18,870 nt of DNA from Clostridia bacterium (GCA_030592085.1 JAUUZV010000016.1:1-18870), one strand, 5' to 3'; positions 1 to 7,187 are shown, numbered from the stretch's first letter. Made by a program: numbers and translations. Notes: a model not told the origin generated them from the letters alone.

Positions 1-4
1 ATTA

Positions 5-9
5 CCTCC
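5..9 (-). promoter_or_regulatory. Ribosome binding site of a divergent gene lying off the left edge
   Basis: On the minus strand this reads GGAGG, followed by TAAT up to the window edge. A start codon would fall at about the expected spacing just outside the window. Together with the minus-strand promoter at 36-64 it suggests a gene transcribed leftwards whose first codon is not included here. The gene itself cannot be identified. Confidence 0.55.
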
Positions 10-35
10 AGGTTTTACACTTTTTTCCTATTTTT

Positions 36-64
36 ATCATAGCATTATTTTTATGGTAAAACAA
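36..64 (-). promoter_or_regulatory. Putative sigma-A-type extended -10 promoter, leftward
   Basis: Read on the minus strand, TTGTTT (59-64) is followed after exactly 17 bases by TATGAT (36-41). The -10 is preceded by TGC (42-44), giving an extended -10. Transcription would start about 7 bases downstream and reach the GGAGG at 5-9. The -35 is weak (3 of 6 consensus bases); the -10 is 5 of 6. This is a prediction from motif spacing only. Confidence 0.5.
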
Positions 65-68
65 GTAC

Positions 69-89
69 ACCAAAAAGGCATTTTTTGGT
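69..89. repeat. 8-bp perfect inverted repeat between the divergent promoters
   Basis: ACCAAAAA (69-76) and TTTTTGGT (82-89) are perfect reverse complements separated by GGCAT. The repeat lies between the leftward -35 (59-64) and the rightward -10 (89-94), sharing base 89 with the latter. It is operator-like in position. It could equally form a weak AT-rich hairpin in a transcript from further upstream. No known operator consensus is recognised. Confidence 0.4.
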
Positions 90-108
90 AGAATAGATGT
101 TAGGAGGG
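86..108 (+). promoter_or_regulatory. Putative extended -10 and ribosome binding site for the ABC exporter
   Basis: TGgTAGAAT (86-94) is an extended -10 element. The -35 position (about 66-71, TACACC) is poor. Transcription from it would start near base 101, almost at the ribosome binding site AGGAGGG (102-108), which is 7 bases before the ATG at 116. The leader would be only about 15 bases long. Another promoter further upstream cannot be excluded. Confidence 0.4.
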
Positions 109-115
109 TAATTTA

Positions 116-841
116 ATGATTCAAATAAATAACGTGACGAAAGTTTACGGTAACGAAATAAAGGCAGTAGATGATATTACGCTTTCCATTAAAGACGGAG
201 AAATATTTGGTTTTTTAGGACCAAATGGTGCGGGAAAAACAACGACTATTAAGATGATGACAGGGATATTACCCATTGATGAGGGAACGATTCTTATAAA
301 CAATGTAAATATTGCAGAGAACCCAATTGAAGCAAAAAAGGTTATTGGGTATGTTTCTGATAATCCAAATGTTTTTGAAAGATTAAAAGGTATTGAATAT
401 TTAAATTTTATGGCTGACATTTATCAAGTATCAAGAGAACAAAGAAAAGTTAAAATTGAAGAGTTAGGTGAACAATTTGAAATGGTTCAAGCGTTAGATG
501 ATAAAATTCAGAGTTATTCCCATGGAATGAGACAAAAAATTGTTGTTATGGGAGTTTTGCTGCATAATCCAGATGTATGGATTCTTGATGAACCATTAAC
601 AGGTTTAGATCCAAAATCATCATTTACTTTAAAAGAGATGATGAGAAAACATGCAAAAGAAAATAAGACGGTTATGTTTTCTACTCATGTTTTAGAAGTG
701 GCTGAAAAAGTATGTGATCGTATTGCTGTTATTAACAATGGTAAAATATTGTTTGTTGGGACTTTAGAAGAAATGAAAAAGCAAGCATCATTGGAGTCAA
801 GTCTTGAAAAAATGTTCTTGGAGATGACAGAAAATGAATAA
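116..841 (+). CDS. ABC transporter ATP-binding protein (ABC-2 exporter type)
   Basis: This 241-residue cytoplasmic ATPase energises the membrane protein encoded directly downstream. It has all nucleotide-binding motifs: Walker A GPNGAGKT (35-42), signature SHGMRQK (135-141), Walker B VWILDEP (154-160), D-loop GLDP (163-166) and switch His191. In the Q-loop region (GYVSDNP, about 78-84) Asp82 stands where Gln is usual, as I recall from relatives in the EcsA/YthP-like group. The length is normal for a single-domain ATPase. A strong AGGAGGG lies 7 bases before the ATG, which supports this start. The gene overlaps the permease gene by 8 bases, implying translational coupling. The substrate cannot be told from sequence; the pairing with a large permease and no binding protein suggests export rather than import. 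Confidence 0.92.
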   Translation: MIQINNVTKVYGNEIKAVDDITLSIKDGEIFGFLGPNGAGKTTTIKMMTGILPIDEGTILINNVNIAENPIEAKKVIGYVSDNPNVFERLKGIEYLNFMADIYQVSREQRKVKIEELGEQFEMVQALDDKIQSYSHGMRQKIVVMGVLLHNPDVWILDEPLTGLDPKSSFTLKEMMRKHAKENKTVMFSTHVLEVAEKVCDRIAVINNGKILFVGTLEEMKKQASLESSLEKMFLEMTENE

Positions 842-2477
842 TGTTATAAAACTTTTTAAAGTAGCTTTAATCATGTCTTTTAGAGGTGATGTTACTAAAA
901 AGAAGAAAAAGTTTAAGAAACCTTTAATTGGTCTTTTAATATTAGTTGCATTTCTTCCTATGATGGGTACATTCATTTTATTATCAAAAGAATTATATAC
1001 TGCACTTGAATCAATTGGACAAGGAAATGTTGTTATTGCTTTAAGTTTAGCAGGGGGTAGCTTAGTAGTTTTAATTTTTGGGATGTTTTACACAATATCT
1101 TCTTATTACTTAGCAAAAGATATTCCACATTATTTAGCATTACCTTTACAACCTGAAGAAATTATTGCATCTAGATATTTAACTACGCTACTCTATGAGT
1201 ATTTAACACTAGTTATTTTTGTAGTACCTGTAATTATTGGATGTGGCATAGCAGGTGGATTTGGTTTAATTTATTATTTAACTTCTCTTTTAGTATTTCT
1301 AATTTTACCAGTATTACCACTGTCTATTTCTTCAATGATAATAGTAGCACTTATGAGTTTCTCAAAAAAAGCAATAAATAAGGATAGATTTACTTTGATA
1401 TCAGGATTGTTGGGTCTAGGAATTGGACTTGGTTTGAATTTTTTCTTACAGTCATTTTTTGTAAAACTAGAATCACCAGAAGCTATTGAACAATTGCTTT
1501 CAAGTGGATCGCTAGATCTTGTTGACCAGGTAGCTTCATATTTTCCTGGCATTAAAAATGCTACACTTGCAATAGCTGAAGGACAATTTTGGCAATTGTT
1601 GATTTTTATAGCAATTGCTATTGCCTCATTTTTCTTATTTATGGTAGTAGCAAAAGCTTTGTATTTTAGAGGTGTCTTAGGAATCAGCCAGCAAGTAGCT
1701 AAAAAAAATTACAAATTATCAAATGCAAGTTTTGAAAAGAGCAAAAATAATGTTTTAGCATATACAATAAAAGAAATTAAATTAATTTTAAGAACACCTA
1801 TTTATTTTATGAATTTAGCATTAATGGATTATTTAATGCCACTAATATTTATAGTTGCTATTGTTAGTACTGGTGATTTAGGTTCACTGATTAATTCTAC
1901 TATGAAATTTACTTCACAGTTTTCATCAGCAGGGGTATTAATTGGTCTTTCATTTGCATTTTTTGCTTTTATAAGTGGTATGAATGGTATTACAGCTACA
2001 TGTATTTCAAGAGAAGGAGATCAACTTTATATAATGAAGTATTTACCTATGACAATGGCAGATCAAATCAAAGCTAAATTGTTATCTGGTTTAATAGTAT
2101 CTTTCCTTGGAATGATTATTACTTTAGTAGTAATTTCAATATTATTTCAAATCAATATGTTCACAGTAATTTTACTTTTAATAGCTGGAGCTAATAGTGT
2201 TTTATTAACAAGGTTAACAGGATTATTAATTGATTTGTCTCACCCAAAACTTAATTGGGATAATGAAGTGAAAGCTGTTAAACAAAATATGAATTTAATG
2301 TTTAATATGCTAATAAGTATGGTTATTGCAGCACTTGCAGTCGTTGGAACCTTTCTATTGAACTTATCTTTAATTTTTTCAGTAGCTGTATTCATTGTGG
2401 GGTTTGCTTTAATTAATTATGGTTTGTATCAATTGATTAGTAAATCAGCATATAGAAAGATTATGAAATTAGAGTAA
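834..2477 (+). CDS. Large ABC-2-type permease, partner of the upstream ATPase
   Basis: This 547-residue integral membrane protein has roughly 12 hydrophobic segments. Clear ones lie near residues 31-50, 68-92, 120-175 (two or three), 190-207, 255-277, 330-347, 365-385, 415-455 (two) and 490-537 (two). A Lys-rich cytoplasmic stretch (about 22-29) precedes the first, and there is no signal peptide. Size and pattern resemble the roughly 550-residue putative ABC permeases found in Bacillota next to EcsA/YthP-like ATPases. The ATG overlaps the ATPase stop by 8 bases, and GGAG lies in the last codons of that gene. The exported compound is unknown; antimicrobial peptide or lipid export are possible but unsupported. 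A weak hairpin follows the stop codon. Confidence 0.85.
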   Translation: MNNVIKLFKVALIMSFRGDVTKKKKKFKKPLIGLLILVAFLPMMGTFILLSKELYTALESIGQGNVVIALSLAGGSLVVLIFGMFYTISSYYLAKDIPHYLALPLQPEEIIASRYLTTLLYEYLTLVIFVVPVIIGCGIAGGFGLIYYLTSLLVFLILPVLPLSISSMIIVALMSFSKKAINKDRFTLISGLLGLGIGLGLNFFLQSFFVKLESPEAIEQLLSSGSLDLVDQVASYFPGIKNATLAIAEGQFWQLLIFIAIAIASFFLFMVVAKALYFRGVLGISQQVAKKNYKLSNASFEKSKNNVLAYTIKEIKLILRTPIYFMNLALMDYLMPLIFIVAIVSTGDLGSLINSTMKFTSQFSSAGVLIGLSFAFFAFISGMNGITATCISREGDQLYIMKYLPMTMADQIKAKLLSGLIVSFLGMIITLVVISILFQINMFTVILLLIAGANSVLLTRLTGLLIDLSHPKLNWDNEVKAVKQNMNLMFNMLISMVIAALAVVGTFLLNLSLIFSVAVFIVGFALINYGLYQLISKSAYRKIMKLE

Positions 2478-2478
2478 A

Positions 2479-2510
2479 TCTTATATTTATTTCATATAAG
2501 AGGTTTTTAT
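2479..2510 (+). terminator. Weak AT-rich hairpin, possible terminator of the ABC operon
   Basis: TCTTATAT (2479-2486) pairs perfectly with ATATAAGA (2494-2501) around a 7-base loop and is followed by GGTTTTTATT. The position right after the permease stop fits a terminator. The stem has almost no GC pairs and the T run does not follow it directly, so termination may be inefficient. Confidence 0.4.
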
Positions 2511-2617
2511 TGTATTAAGAAATTTTGTTTATAAGGTAAAAGGTAAAATACAATAAGTGTATAGTAAAAAAAGGGAATAAAGGGTGCTTGTAAACTTTGA
2601 AATAGAACTCAATTATC

Positions 2618-2646
2618 TTGACAGTAACCCTGTTGACCTATAGTAT
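2618..2646 (+). promoter_or_regulatory. Sigma-A-type promoter for rny
   Basis: A perfect TTGACA (2618-2623) is followed after 17 bases by TAGTAT (2641-2646). TATTAT at 2644-2649 is an alternative -10 with a long 20-base spacer. Transcription would start about 70 bases before the rny ATG, putting the inverted repeat at 2671-2687 in the 5' leader. Confidence 0.6.
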
Positions 2647-2670
2647 TATAAAGTAAATGTGAAAATAATT

Positions 2671-2687
2671 TAATACATTTTGTATTA
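2671..2687 (+). repeat. Perfect 7-bp inverted repeat in the rny 5' leader
   Basis: TAATACA (2671-2677), loop TTT, then TGTATTA (2681-2687). In RNA this is a short AT-rich hairpin with a 3-base loop, about 24 bases before the ribosome binding site. In DNA it is a 17-base palindrome downstream of the promoter. Whether it does anything is unknown. Confidence 0.4.
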
Positions 2688-2722
2688 TGTTGAACATTGA
2701 TAATTTATAAGGAGGTATAGTA

Positions 2723-4294
2723 ATGAAAATCGGATTAACCAATTTATCAACCATGTTTCTTATCTCCGGTGTAGCTTTTGTATTATTAGTAGGAATAATT
2801 ATGTTTCTACTTGGTATAGCGTTTAGAAAAAGAAAAGCTGAAAAGCAAATAGGTGGAGCAAAAACCGAGGCAGATCGAATCTTAGCTGAAGGTGAAAAAA
2901 GAGCTGAGGCTAGAAAAAGAGAAATCATGATAGAGGCCAAAGAAGAAATCCACAAGACAAAAGTGAACCTGGAAAGAGACATTAAAGAAAGAAGATCAGA
3001 AGTATCAAGAGTAGAAAGAAGAGTTCTTCAAAAAGAAGAGAATCTTGAAAAAAAGAATGATCATTTTGAGCAAAAAGAAGAATCATTAAAGCAAAAAGTA
3101 ACTGAAGTTGAAGAAAAAGAAAAAAAAGTTGATGTAGTTCTTGAACAACAGATGACAAAACTTGAGACAGTTGCAAATCTTTCAAAAGACGAAGCGAAAA
3201 AATATCTGTTAAGCCTGCTTGAAGATAAACTTAAAATGGAAAAAGTGGCTATTTTACGTAACCATGAAACTCAGGTTAAAGAAGAATCTGAACAACTGTC
3301 ACAGGATATAATTGCAACTGCAATTCAAAGTTGTGCACCTGAATATGTTGCAGAATCTACAGTATCTGTAGTAGCGTTACCAAGTGATGATATGAAGGGT
3401 AGAATTATAGGCCGAGAAGGACGAAATATAAGAACCCTTGAAACTCTGACTGGAATAGATTTAATTATTGATGATACACCTGAAGCTGTAGTGCTATCAG
3501 GGTTTGATCCAATTAGAAGAGAAATTGCTAGAATTGCTCTTGAAAAACTAATTATTGATGGTAGAATCCATCCAGCCAGAATTGAAGAAATGGTAAATAA
3601 AGCTAAAAAAGATATTGAAAACACTATTAAAAAAGAAGGTGACAGAGTTACTTTTGAAATGGGTATTCACGGATTACATCCTGAACTTATAAGATTAATT
3701 GGACGTTTAAAATATCGTACAAGTTATGGCCAAAATATTTTAAAACATTCTATTGAGGTAGCTCACTTAGCGGGAGTTATGGCAAGTGAATTAGGTCTTG
3801 ATCCTAAATTAGCTAAACGAGCAGGAATGCTACATGATATTGGGAAAGCAATTGACTTCGAGATGGAAGGATCCCATGTATATATTGGGGCTGATATTAT
3901 TAAAAAGTATAAAGAACATGACGTTGTTTTGAATGCAGTATTATCCCACCATGGAGATGAAGAACCAGATAATGTATATTCTGTATTAATACAAGCAGCT
4001 GATGCGATTTCAGCAGCTAGACCAGGTGCTAGACGTGAAACATTGGAAACTTATGTAAAAAGAATTGAAAAATTAGAAAAAATTGCAAGTTCTTTTGATG
4101 GTGTTGAAAAGTCTTATGCTGTACAAGCTGGTAGAGAAATCAGAGTAATGGTAAAACCAACTGAAGTTACAGATGAAAACATCGCATTGAAATGTCGTGA
4201 GATAGTTGAAAAAATTGAAGATGAAATGGAATATCCAGGACAGATTAAAGTAAATGTTATTAGAGAAATGAGAGCAGTTGATTATGCTAAATAA
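2723..4294 (+). CDS. rny: Ribonuclease Y
   Basis: This membrane-anchored endoribonuclease starts much of mRNA decay in Bacillota. The 523 residues match the usual family length (about 520). In order: an N-terminal membrane segment (about 12-32), a long charged coiled coil rich in Lys/Glu (about 36-195), a KH RNA-binding domain with the GxxG loop in IIGREG (228-233), and an HD domain. The HD metal/catalytic pair is His371-Asp372 in MLHDIGKA, with His342 upstream and a conserved Asp427 in QAADAIS. The family C-terminal region follows to residue 523. GGAGG lies 7 bases before the ATG. The gene has its own promoter and a strong terminator. As in Bacillus, ymdB follows, consistent with a shared role in RNA metabolism. 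Confidence 0.97.
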   Translation: MKIGLTNLSTMFLISGVAFVLLVGIIMFLLGIAFRKRKAEKQIGGAKTEADRILAEGEKRAEARKREIMIEAKEEIHKTKVNLERDIKERRSEVSRVERRVLQKEENLEKKNDHFEQKEESLKQKVTEVEEKEKKVDVVLEQQMTKLETVANLSKDEAKKYLLSLLEDKLKMEKVAILRNHETQVKEESEQLSQDIIATAIQSCAPEYVAESTVSVVALPSDDMKGRIIGREGRNIRTLETLTGIDLIIDDTPEAVVLSGFDPIRREIARIALEKLIIDGRIHPARIEEMVNKAKKDIENTIKKEGDRVTFEMGIHGLHPELIRLIGRLKYRTSYGQNILKHSIEVAHLAGVMASELGLDPKLAKRAGMLHDIGKAIDFEMEGSHVYIGADIIKKYKEHDVVLNAVLSHHGDEEPDNVYSVLIQAADAISAARPGARRETLETYVKRIEKLEKIASSFDGVEKSYAVQAGREIRVMVKPTEVTDENIALKCREIVEKIEDEMEYPGQIKVNVIREMRAVDYAK

Positions 4295-4298
4295 AAAG

Positions 4299-4321
4299 AC
4301 GCGGGGAAACCCGTGTTTTTT
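4299..4321 (+). terminator. Intrinsic terminator after rny
   Basis: ACGCGGG (4299-4305), a GAAA loop (4306-4309) and CCCGTGT (4310-4316) form a 7-bp GC-rich stem with one G-T pair. It runs straight into TTTTTT (4316-4321). It lies 4 bases after the rny stop and about 20 bases before the first codon of ymdB, so ymdB expression would need read-through or a promoter not recognised here. Confidence 0.85.
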
Positions 4322-4340
4322 CTAGTTGTAAAGTACCTAA

Positions 4341-5123
4341 ATTAAAATTCTATTTATTGGAGATATCTGCTATAAAGCGGGAAGACAATTTTTTAAGTTA
4401 CACAGTAAAAACTTGATAGAAAAATATGAAGTTGATTTTGTTGTATGTAATGGAGAAAACATGGCTGGAGGAAAAGGTATCAATAATGCAACAGCAAATG
4501 AACTTTTTTCATATGGTTGCGATATTATAACAACAGGTAATCATATATGGTCTAAAAAAGAAGTGCTAAATTTTATTGATTCTGTAGATACGGTTCTTAG
4601 ACCAATGAATTACTCTTCATTAGCACCAGGGAAAGGTTCAGTGATTATTGAAAAAAACCAGAAAACATTAGCTGTAGTAAATATGTCTGGACAGGTAGGA
4701 ATGACACCATGTGACAATCCATTTACAACTTTAGATAAAGCCTTACCTTCCATTAAAGAGAAAACCAAGTGCGTTTTAGTTGACTTTCATGGTGAAGCGA
4801 CCAGTGAAAAAATAGCTTTTGGATACTATTTTGATGGCCGAGTAAGTGTAGTTATTGGGACACATACACATGTACAGACAGCAGACGAGAGAATATTACC
4901 TTCTGGAACTGGATTTATAACTGATGCTGGAATGACTGGACCATTTGAAGGAATTATTGGAAGTGATCGTGAAACTATAATAAATAGGTTTACAACAGGA
5001 ATTTCTGATTATTTCAAACCGCAAAAAGGTGCTAGTCAAATAAATGGTGTTTTCGTACAAATTGATGAAGAAAATGGAAAATGTACTAGAATTGAGAGAA
5101 TTTATGAAATTGAAAATATATAA
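4341..5123 (+). CDS. ymdB: YmdB-family metallophosphoesterase, apparent ATT start
   Basis: This is a dinuclear-metal phosphoesterase of the YmdB/TIGR00282 family; in Bacillus the enzyme acts on 2',3'-cyclic nucleotides and influences RNase Y-linked gene expression and biofilm choice. Read from 4341 it is 260 residues. Every ligand I recall for Bacillus YmdB falls at the same number: Asp8, Glu39-Asn40 (CNGEN), Asn67-His68 (TGNH), His150 (DFHGE), His175 and His177 (GTHTH). The conserved first strand ILFIGD is encoded at 4347-4364, but the only codon before it after an in-frame TAA (4338-4340) and before AAA is ATT (4341). No ATG or GTG is available and there is no Shine-Dalgarno sequence. The next conventional start, TTG at 4413, would remove the first strand and Asp8. 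Function is near certain; the start is inferred from homology. Confidence 0.85.
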   Translation: MKILFIGDICYKAGRQFFKLHSKNLIEKYEVDFVVCNGENMAGGKGINNATANELFSYGCDIITTGNHIWSKKEVLNFIDSVDTVLRPMNYSSLAPGKGSVIIEKNQKTLAVVNMSGQVGMTPCDNPFTTLDKALPSIKEKTKCVLVDFHGEATSEKIAFGYYFDGRVSVVIGTHTHVQTADERILPSGTGFITDAGMTGPFEGIIGSDRETIINRFTTGISDYFKPQKGASQINGVFVQIDEENGKCTRIERIYEIENI

Positions 5124-5592
5124 AAAAAATATAGGTTGGTTGCTTTTTTCTTTGATTTTAATTGGAGTTGATCAACTATCAAAATGGTATATTAAAGCAA
5201 ACTATATTTATCTTGAAAAAAGTGAAGTTATTTCAGAATTTTTCTACATAACTCATCATAAAAATACTGGTGCAGCATGGGGGATATTCCAAGATGCAAC
5301 CTTAGTTTTAGCTATTATAAGTGGTATTGTTACAATTGGACTAATTGTTTTTATGCTAACTATGGAACATAAAATGGCTGTTATCTCACTTGGAATAATT
5401 ATTGCTGGAGCTATAGGAAATTTTATTGACCGAGCCTTTTTTATGGAAGTAACTGATTTCTTAGATTTCTATATCTTTTCATATGATTTCCCAATATTTA
5501 ATATAGCAGATATGTGTGTTGTTATTGGAACCATATTACTTAGTATATATGTTCTCTTCATATTCAAGGAGGAACCAGAAAAGGATGAGTAA
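5104..5592 (+). CDS. lspA: Lipoprotein signal peptidase (signal peptidase II)
   Basis: This membrane aspartyl protease removes signal peptides from lipid-modified prolipoproteins. The 162-residue protein has four hydrophobic segments (about 10-23, 66-85, 91-105, 138-154). Family motifs are present: GVDQ with Asp23, NTGAAWG (54-60), NFIDR (106-110) with catalytic Asp109, and FNIAD (132-136) with catalytic Asp136. The ATG at 5104 is chosen because the protein then begins MKLKIYKK just before the first membrane segment, and because GAGAG sits 5 bases upstream. A longer reading of this frame back to 5044 would only add residues from the ymdB overlap. The gene overlaps ymdB by 20 bases and rluD by 8, so the cluster is translationally coupled. 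Confidence 0.95.
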   Translation: MKLKIYKKNIGWLLFSLILIGVDQLSKWYIKANYIYLEKSEVISEFFYITHHKNTGAAWGIFQDATLVLAIISGIVTIGLIVFMLTMEHKMAVISLGIIIAGAIGNFIDRAFFMEVTDFLDFYIFSYDFPIFNIADMCVVIGTILLSIYVLFIFKEEPEKDE

Positions 5593-6502
5593 TCAAATTA
5601 TATTAATAGCTAAGGATAATCAGATTAGAATTGATGCTTATTTAGCACGCGAGTTATCTGAATTTTCGCGAAGTCTTATTAAAAAAAGTATTAAAGATGA
5701 AAAAGTACTAGTAAATGGAAAAGTAGTTAAACCAAAGTATATAGTACAATTAAATGATGAAATTAGTATAACTGATGATATTCAGCAAGTTACCGATGTT
5801 TTAGCTGAAAAAATTCCACTTAATATAGTTTATGAAGATGAAGCAATCTTAATTATTAATAAACAAAAAGGATTAGTAGTTCATCCTGCTCCTGGACATT
5901 ATGCGCATACTTTAGTTAATGGGTTAATGTATTATTGCAAAGAAGAGTTATCTGATGTTAATGGTTTAATTAGACCGGGAATTGTTCATAGAATTGATAA
6001 AGATACCACAGGACTATTAGTGGTTGCAAAAACAAATAGTGCTCATGCTTTTTTAGCTAATCTTTTTAAAACTCATGATATTATTAGAGAATATACAGCC
6101 CTTACATATGGAATGATTAGTGAAAAAGGGGGAACCATAAATGCTCCTATTGGACGAGATCAAAAATTCCGTAAGAAAATGGCAGTCAACTTATCAAAGG
6201 GGAAACGCGCTTTTACTAAATTTAAGGTAATCACAAGATTTCGTGGATATACATTGATTAAAGCAACTTTAGAAACTGGAAGAACCCATCAGATAAGAGT
6301 GCACATGAAATATATAAAACATCCACTTGTTGGTGATGAATTATATACTAATAAAAAAGATGTTTTAGGAGCTAAAGGACAAATGCTTCATGCAAATAAA
6401 CTTGGATTTATCCATCCATTAACAAAAGAATACGTTGAATTTATTGCTGAATTACCAGATGAATTTCAAACAATATTAAGCAAGCTTGACTATTATGAGT
6501 GA
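5585..6502 (+). CDS. rluD: RluD-family large-subunit rRNA pseudouridine synthase
   Basis: This 305-residue enzyme of the RluA/RluD family isomerises uridine in rRNA, most likely in 23S rRNA. An S4 RNA-binding domain fills about residues 12-60 (RIDAYLARELSEFSRS...VLVNGK). The catalytic domain follows, with HRIDKDTTG (135-143) carrying the catalytic Asp138 and the conserved GRTHQIRVH motif in the second half. The ATG at 5585 is chosen because AAGGAGG (5566-5572) lies 12 bases upstream; an upstream in-frame extension would lie inside lspA. lspA next to an rluD-like gene is a common order in Bacillota. RluB/RluC-like specificities cannot be fully excluded, but S4 plus this motif set fits RluD best. 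Confidence 0.92.
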   Translation: MSNQIILIAKDNQIRIDAYLARELSEFSRSLIKKSIKDEKVLVNGKVVKPKYIVQLNDEISITDDIQQVTDVLAEKIPLNIVYEDEAILIINKQKGLVVHPAPGHYAHTLVNGLMYYCKEELSDVNGLIRPGIVHRIDKDTTGLLVVAKTNSAHAFLANLFKTHDIIREYTALTYGMISEKGGTINAPIGRDQKFRKKMAVNLSKGKRAFTKFKVITRFRGYTLIKATLETGRTHQIRVHMKYIKHPLVGDELYTNKKDVLGAKGQMLHANKLGFIHPLTKEYVEFIAELPDEFQTILSKLDYYE

Positions 6503-7187
6503 TTTTGCTTCTAGAACTATTCAGTTGATTGGACATAAAGGTTATGAAAAATTGCAGACTAGTTGTGTATGTGTGATTGGACTTGGAGGAGTTGGGTCTT
6601 TTGCAGTGGAAGGATTAGTTAGAGCAGGTATTGGAAAATTAATTGTAATTGATTGTGAAACTATTAGTGAATCAAATCTAAATAGACAAATAATTGCCTT
6701 GAATAGTACAATTGGGCAAACCAAAACAGATGTTATATGTCAAAGAGCAAAGGATATTAACAAAAAAATTAATATAAAAAGTATAAATGCTTTTATTGAT
6801 GAAAAAAATATTGAAAATTTACTAAAAGATGAAAATATAGATTTTATAGTTGATGCTATTGATAGTGTTTTTTCAAAAATAGCTATTATTAAATATTCAA
6901 AATTAAAGAATATTCCAATTATTTCATCTATGGGGACTGGTAATAAAGTGAAACCAATGTTATTTGATATAACGGATATTTCTAAAACTACAGTTTGTCC
7001 GTTAGCTAGAAAAGTGAGAAGAGAGCTAAGTAAATTAAATATTAAGAACGTTGATGTTCTTTTTTCTACTGAAATACCACATAGAGAACTAAATGAAATA
7101 ACTGTACCTGCTAGTATCTCTTATGTTCCATCTGTAGCAGGATTATTAATCAGTAGTTATGTCATCAACAAAATCATTGGAATATGA
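6495..7187 (+). CDS. tcdA: tRNA threonylcarbamoyladenosine dehydratase (TcdA/CsdL, E1-like)
   Basis: This ATP-dependent E1-like enzyme cyclises the t6A base at position 37 of ANN-decoding tRNAs to ct6A. The 230 residues begin RTIQLIG, as in the family, followed by the nucleotide-binding GLGGVGS (29-35), an acidic Asp53 and the E1 signature NLNRQ (61-65). A conserved SMGTGNK lies near 145-151 and a TTVCPLARKVRREL segment at about 165-178; Cys168 may be the family's conserved cysteine. ATG at 6495 is preferred over TTG at 6486 because it gives the usual N-terminus. ATG overlaps the rluD stop by 8 bases and the ribosome binding site is weak, so translation probably depends on coupling. MoeB/ThiF-type adenylyltransferases are relatives, but the N-terminus and CP motif favour TcdA. 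Confidence 0.9.
   Translation: MSDFASRTIQLIGHKGYEKLQTSCVCVIGLGGVGSFAVEGLVRAGIGKLIVIDCETISESNLNRQIIALNSTIGQTKTDVICQRAKDINKKINIKSINAFIDEKNIENLLKDENIDFIVDAIDSVFSKIAIIKYSKLKNIPIISSMGTGNKVKPMLFDITDISKTTVCPLARKVRRELSKLNIKNVDVLFSTEIPHRELNEITVPASISYVPSVAGLLISSYVINKIIGI

Larger units (their letters stand above)
2478..2722 (+). other. 245-base intergenic leader between the ABC operon and rny
   Basis: This gap contains the weak hairpin at 2479-2510, a possible weak promoter (TTGTTT at 2525-2530, 18 bases, TACAAT at 2549-2554), a better promoter at 2618-2646, a perfect short-loop inverted repeat at 2671-2687 and the ribosome binding site GGAGG at 2711-2715. I see no coding potential in it. The minus-strand open frame that runs through it into rny is a shadow of the coding sequence. 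Confidence 0.6.

Noticed and set aside
145..420. Minus-strand open frame inside the ABC ATPase gene
   Set aside because: It lies wholly within a gene with intact ATPase motifs, has no ribosome binding site and has a composition typical of an antisense shadow. The same holds for the minus-strand frames at 1274-1552, 2982-3185, 3325-3624, 6542-6724, 7296-7478, 11661-11843, 12329-12520, 13621-13815 and 14150-14404.
2638..2982. Minus-strand open frame covering the rny leader and 5' end
   Set aside because: Two thirds of it is antisense to the rny membrane and coiled-coil region. It has no ribosome binding site, and the leader carries a good plus-strand promoter.
5044..5103. Upstream extension of lspA (and similar extensions of rluD from 5516, tcdA from 6486, folC from 10224, glutamate dehydrogenase from 13914)
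   Set aside because: These longer frames run inside the preceding gene or overlap the ribosome binding site. Family N-termini and ribosome binding sites support the later starts at 5104, 5585, 6495, 10242 and 13929.
4413..5123. ymdB starting at TTG 4413
   Set aside because: This start would delete the conserved first strand and metal ligand Asp8, which are encoded in frame just upstream. It also has no ribosome binding site.
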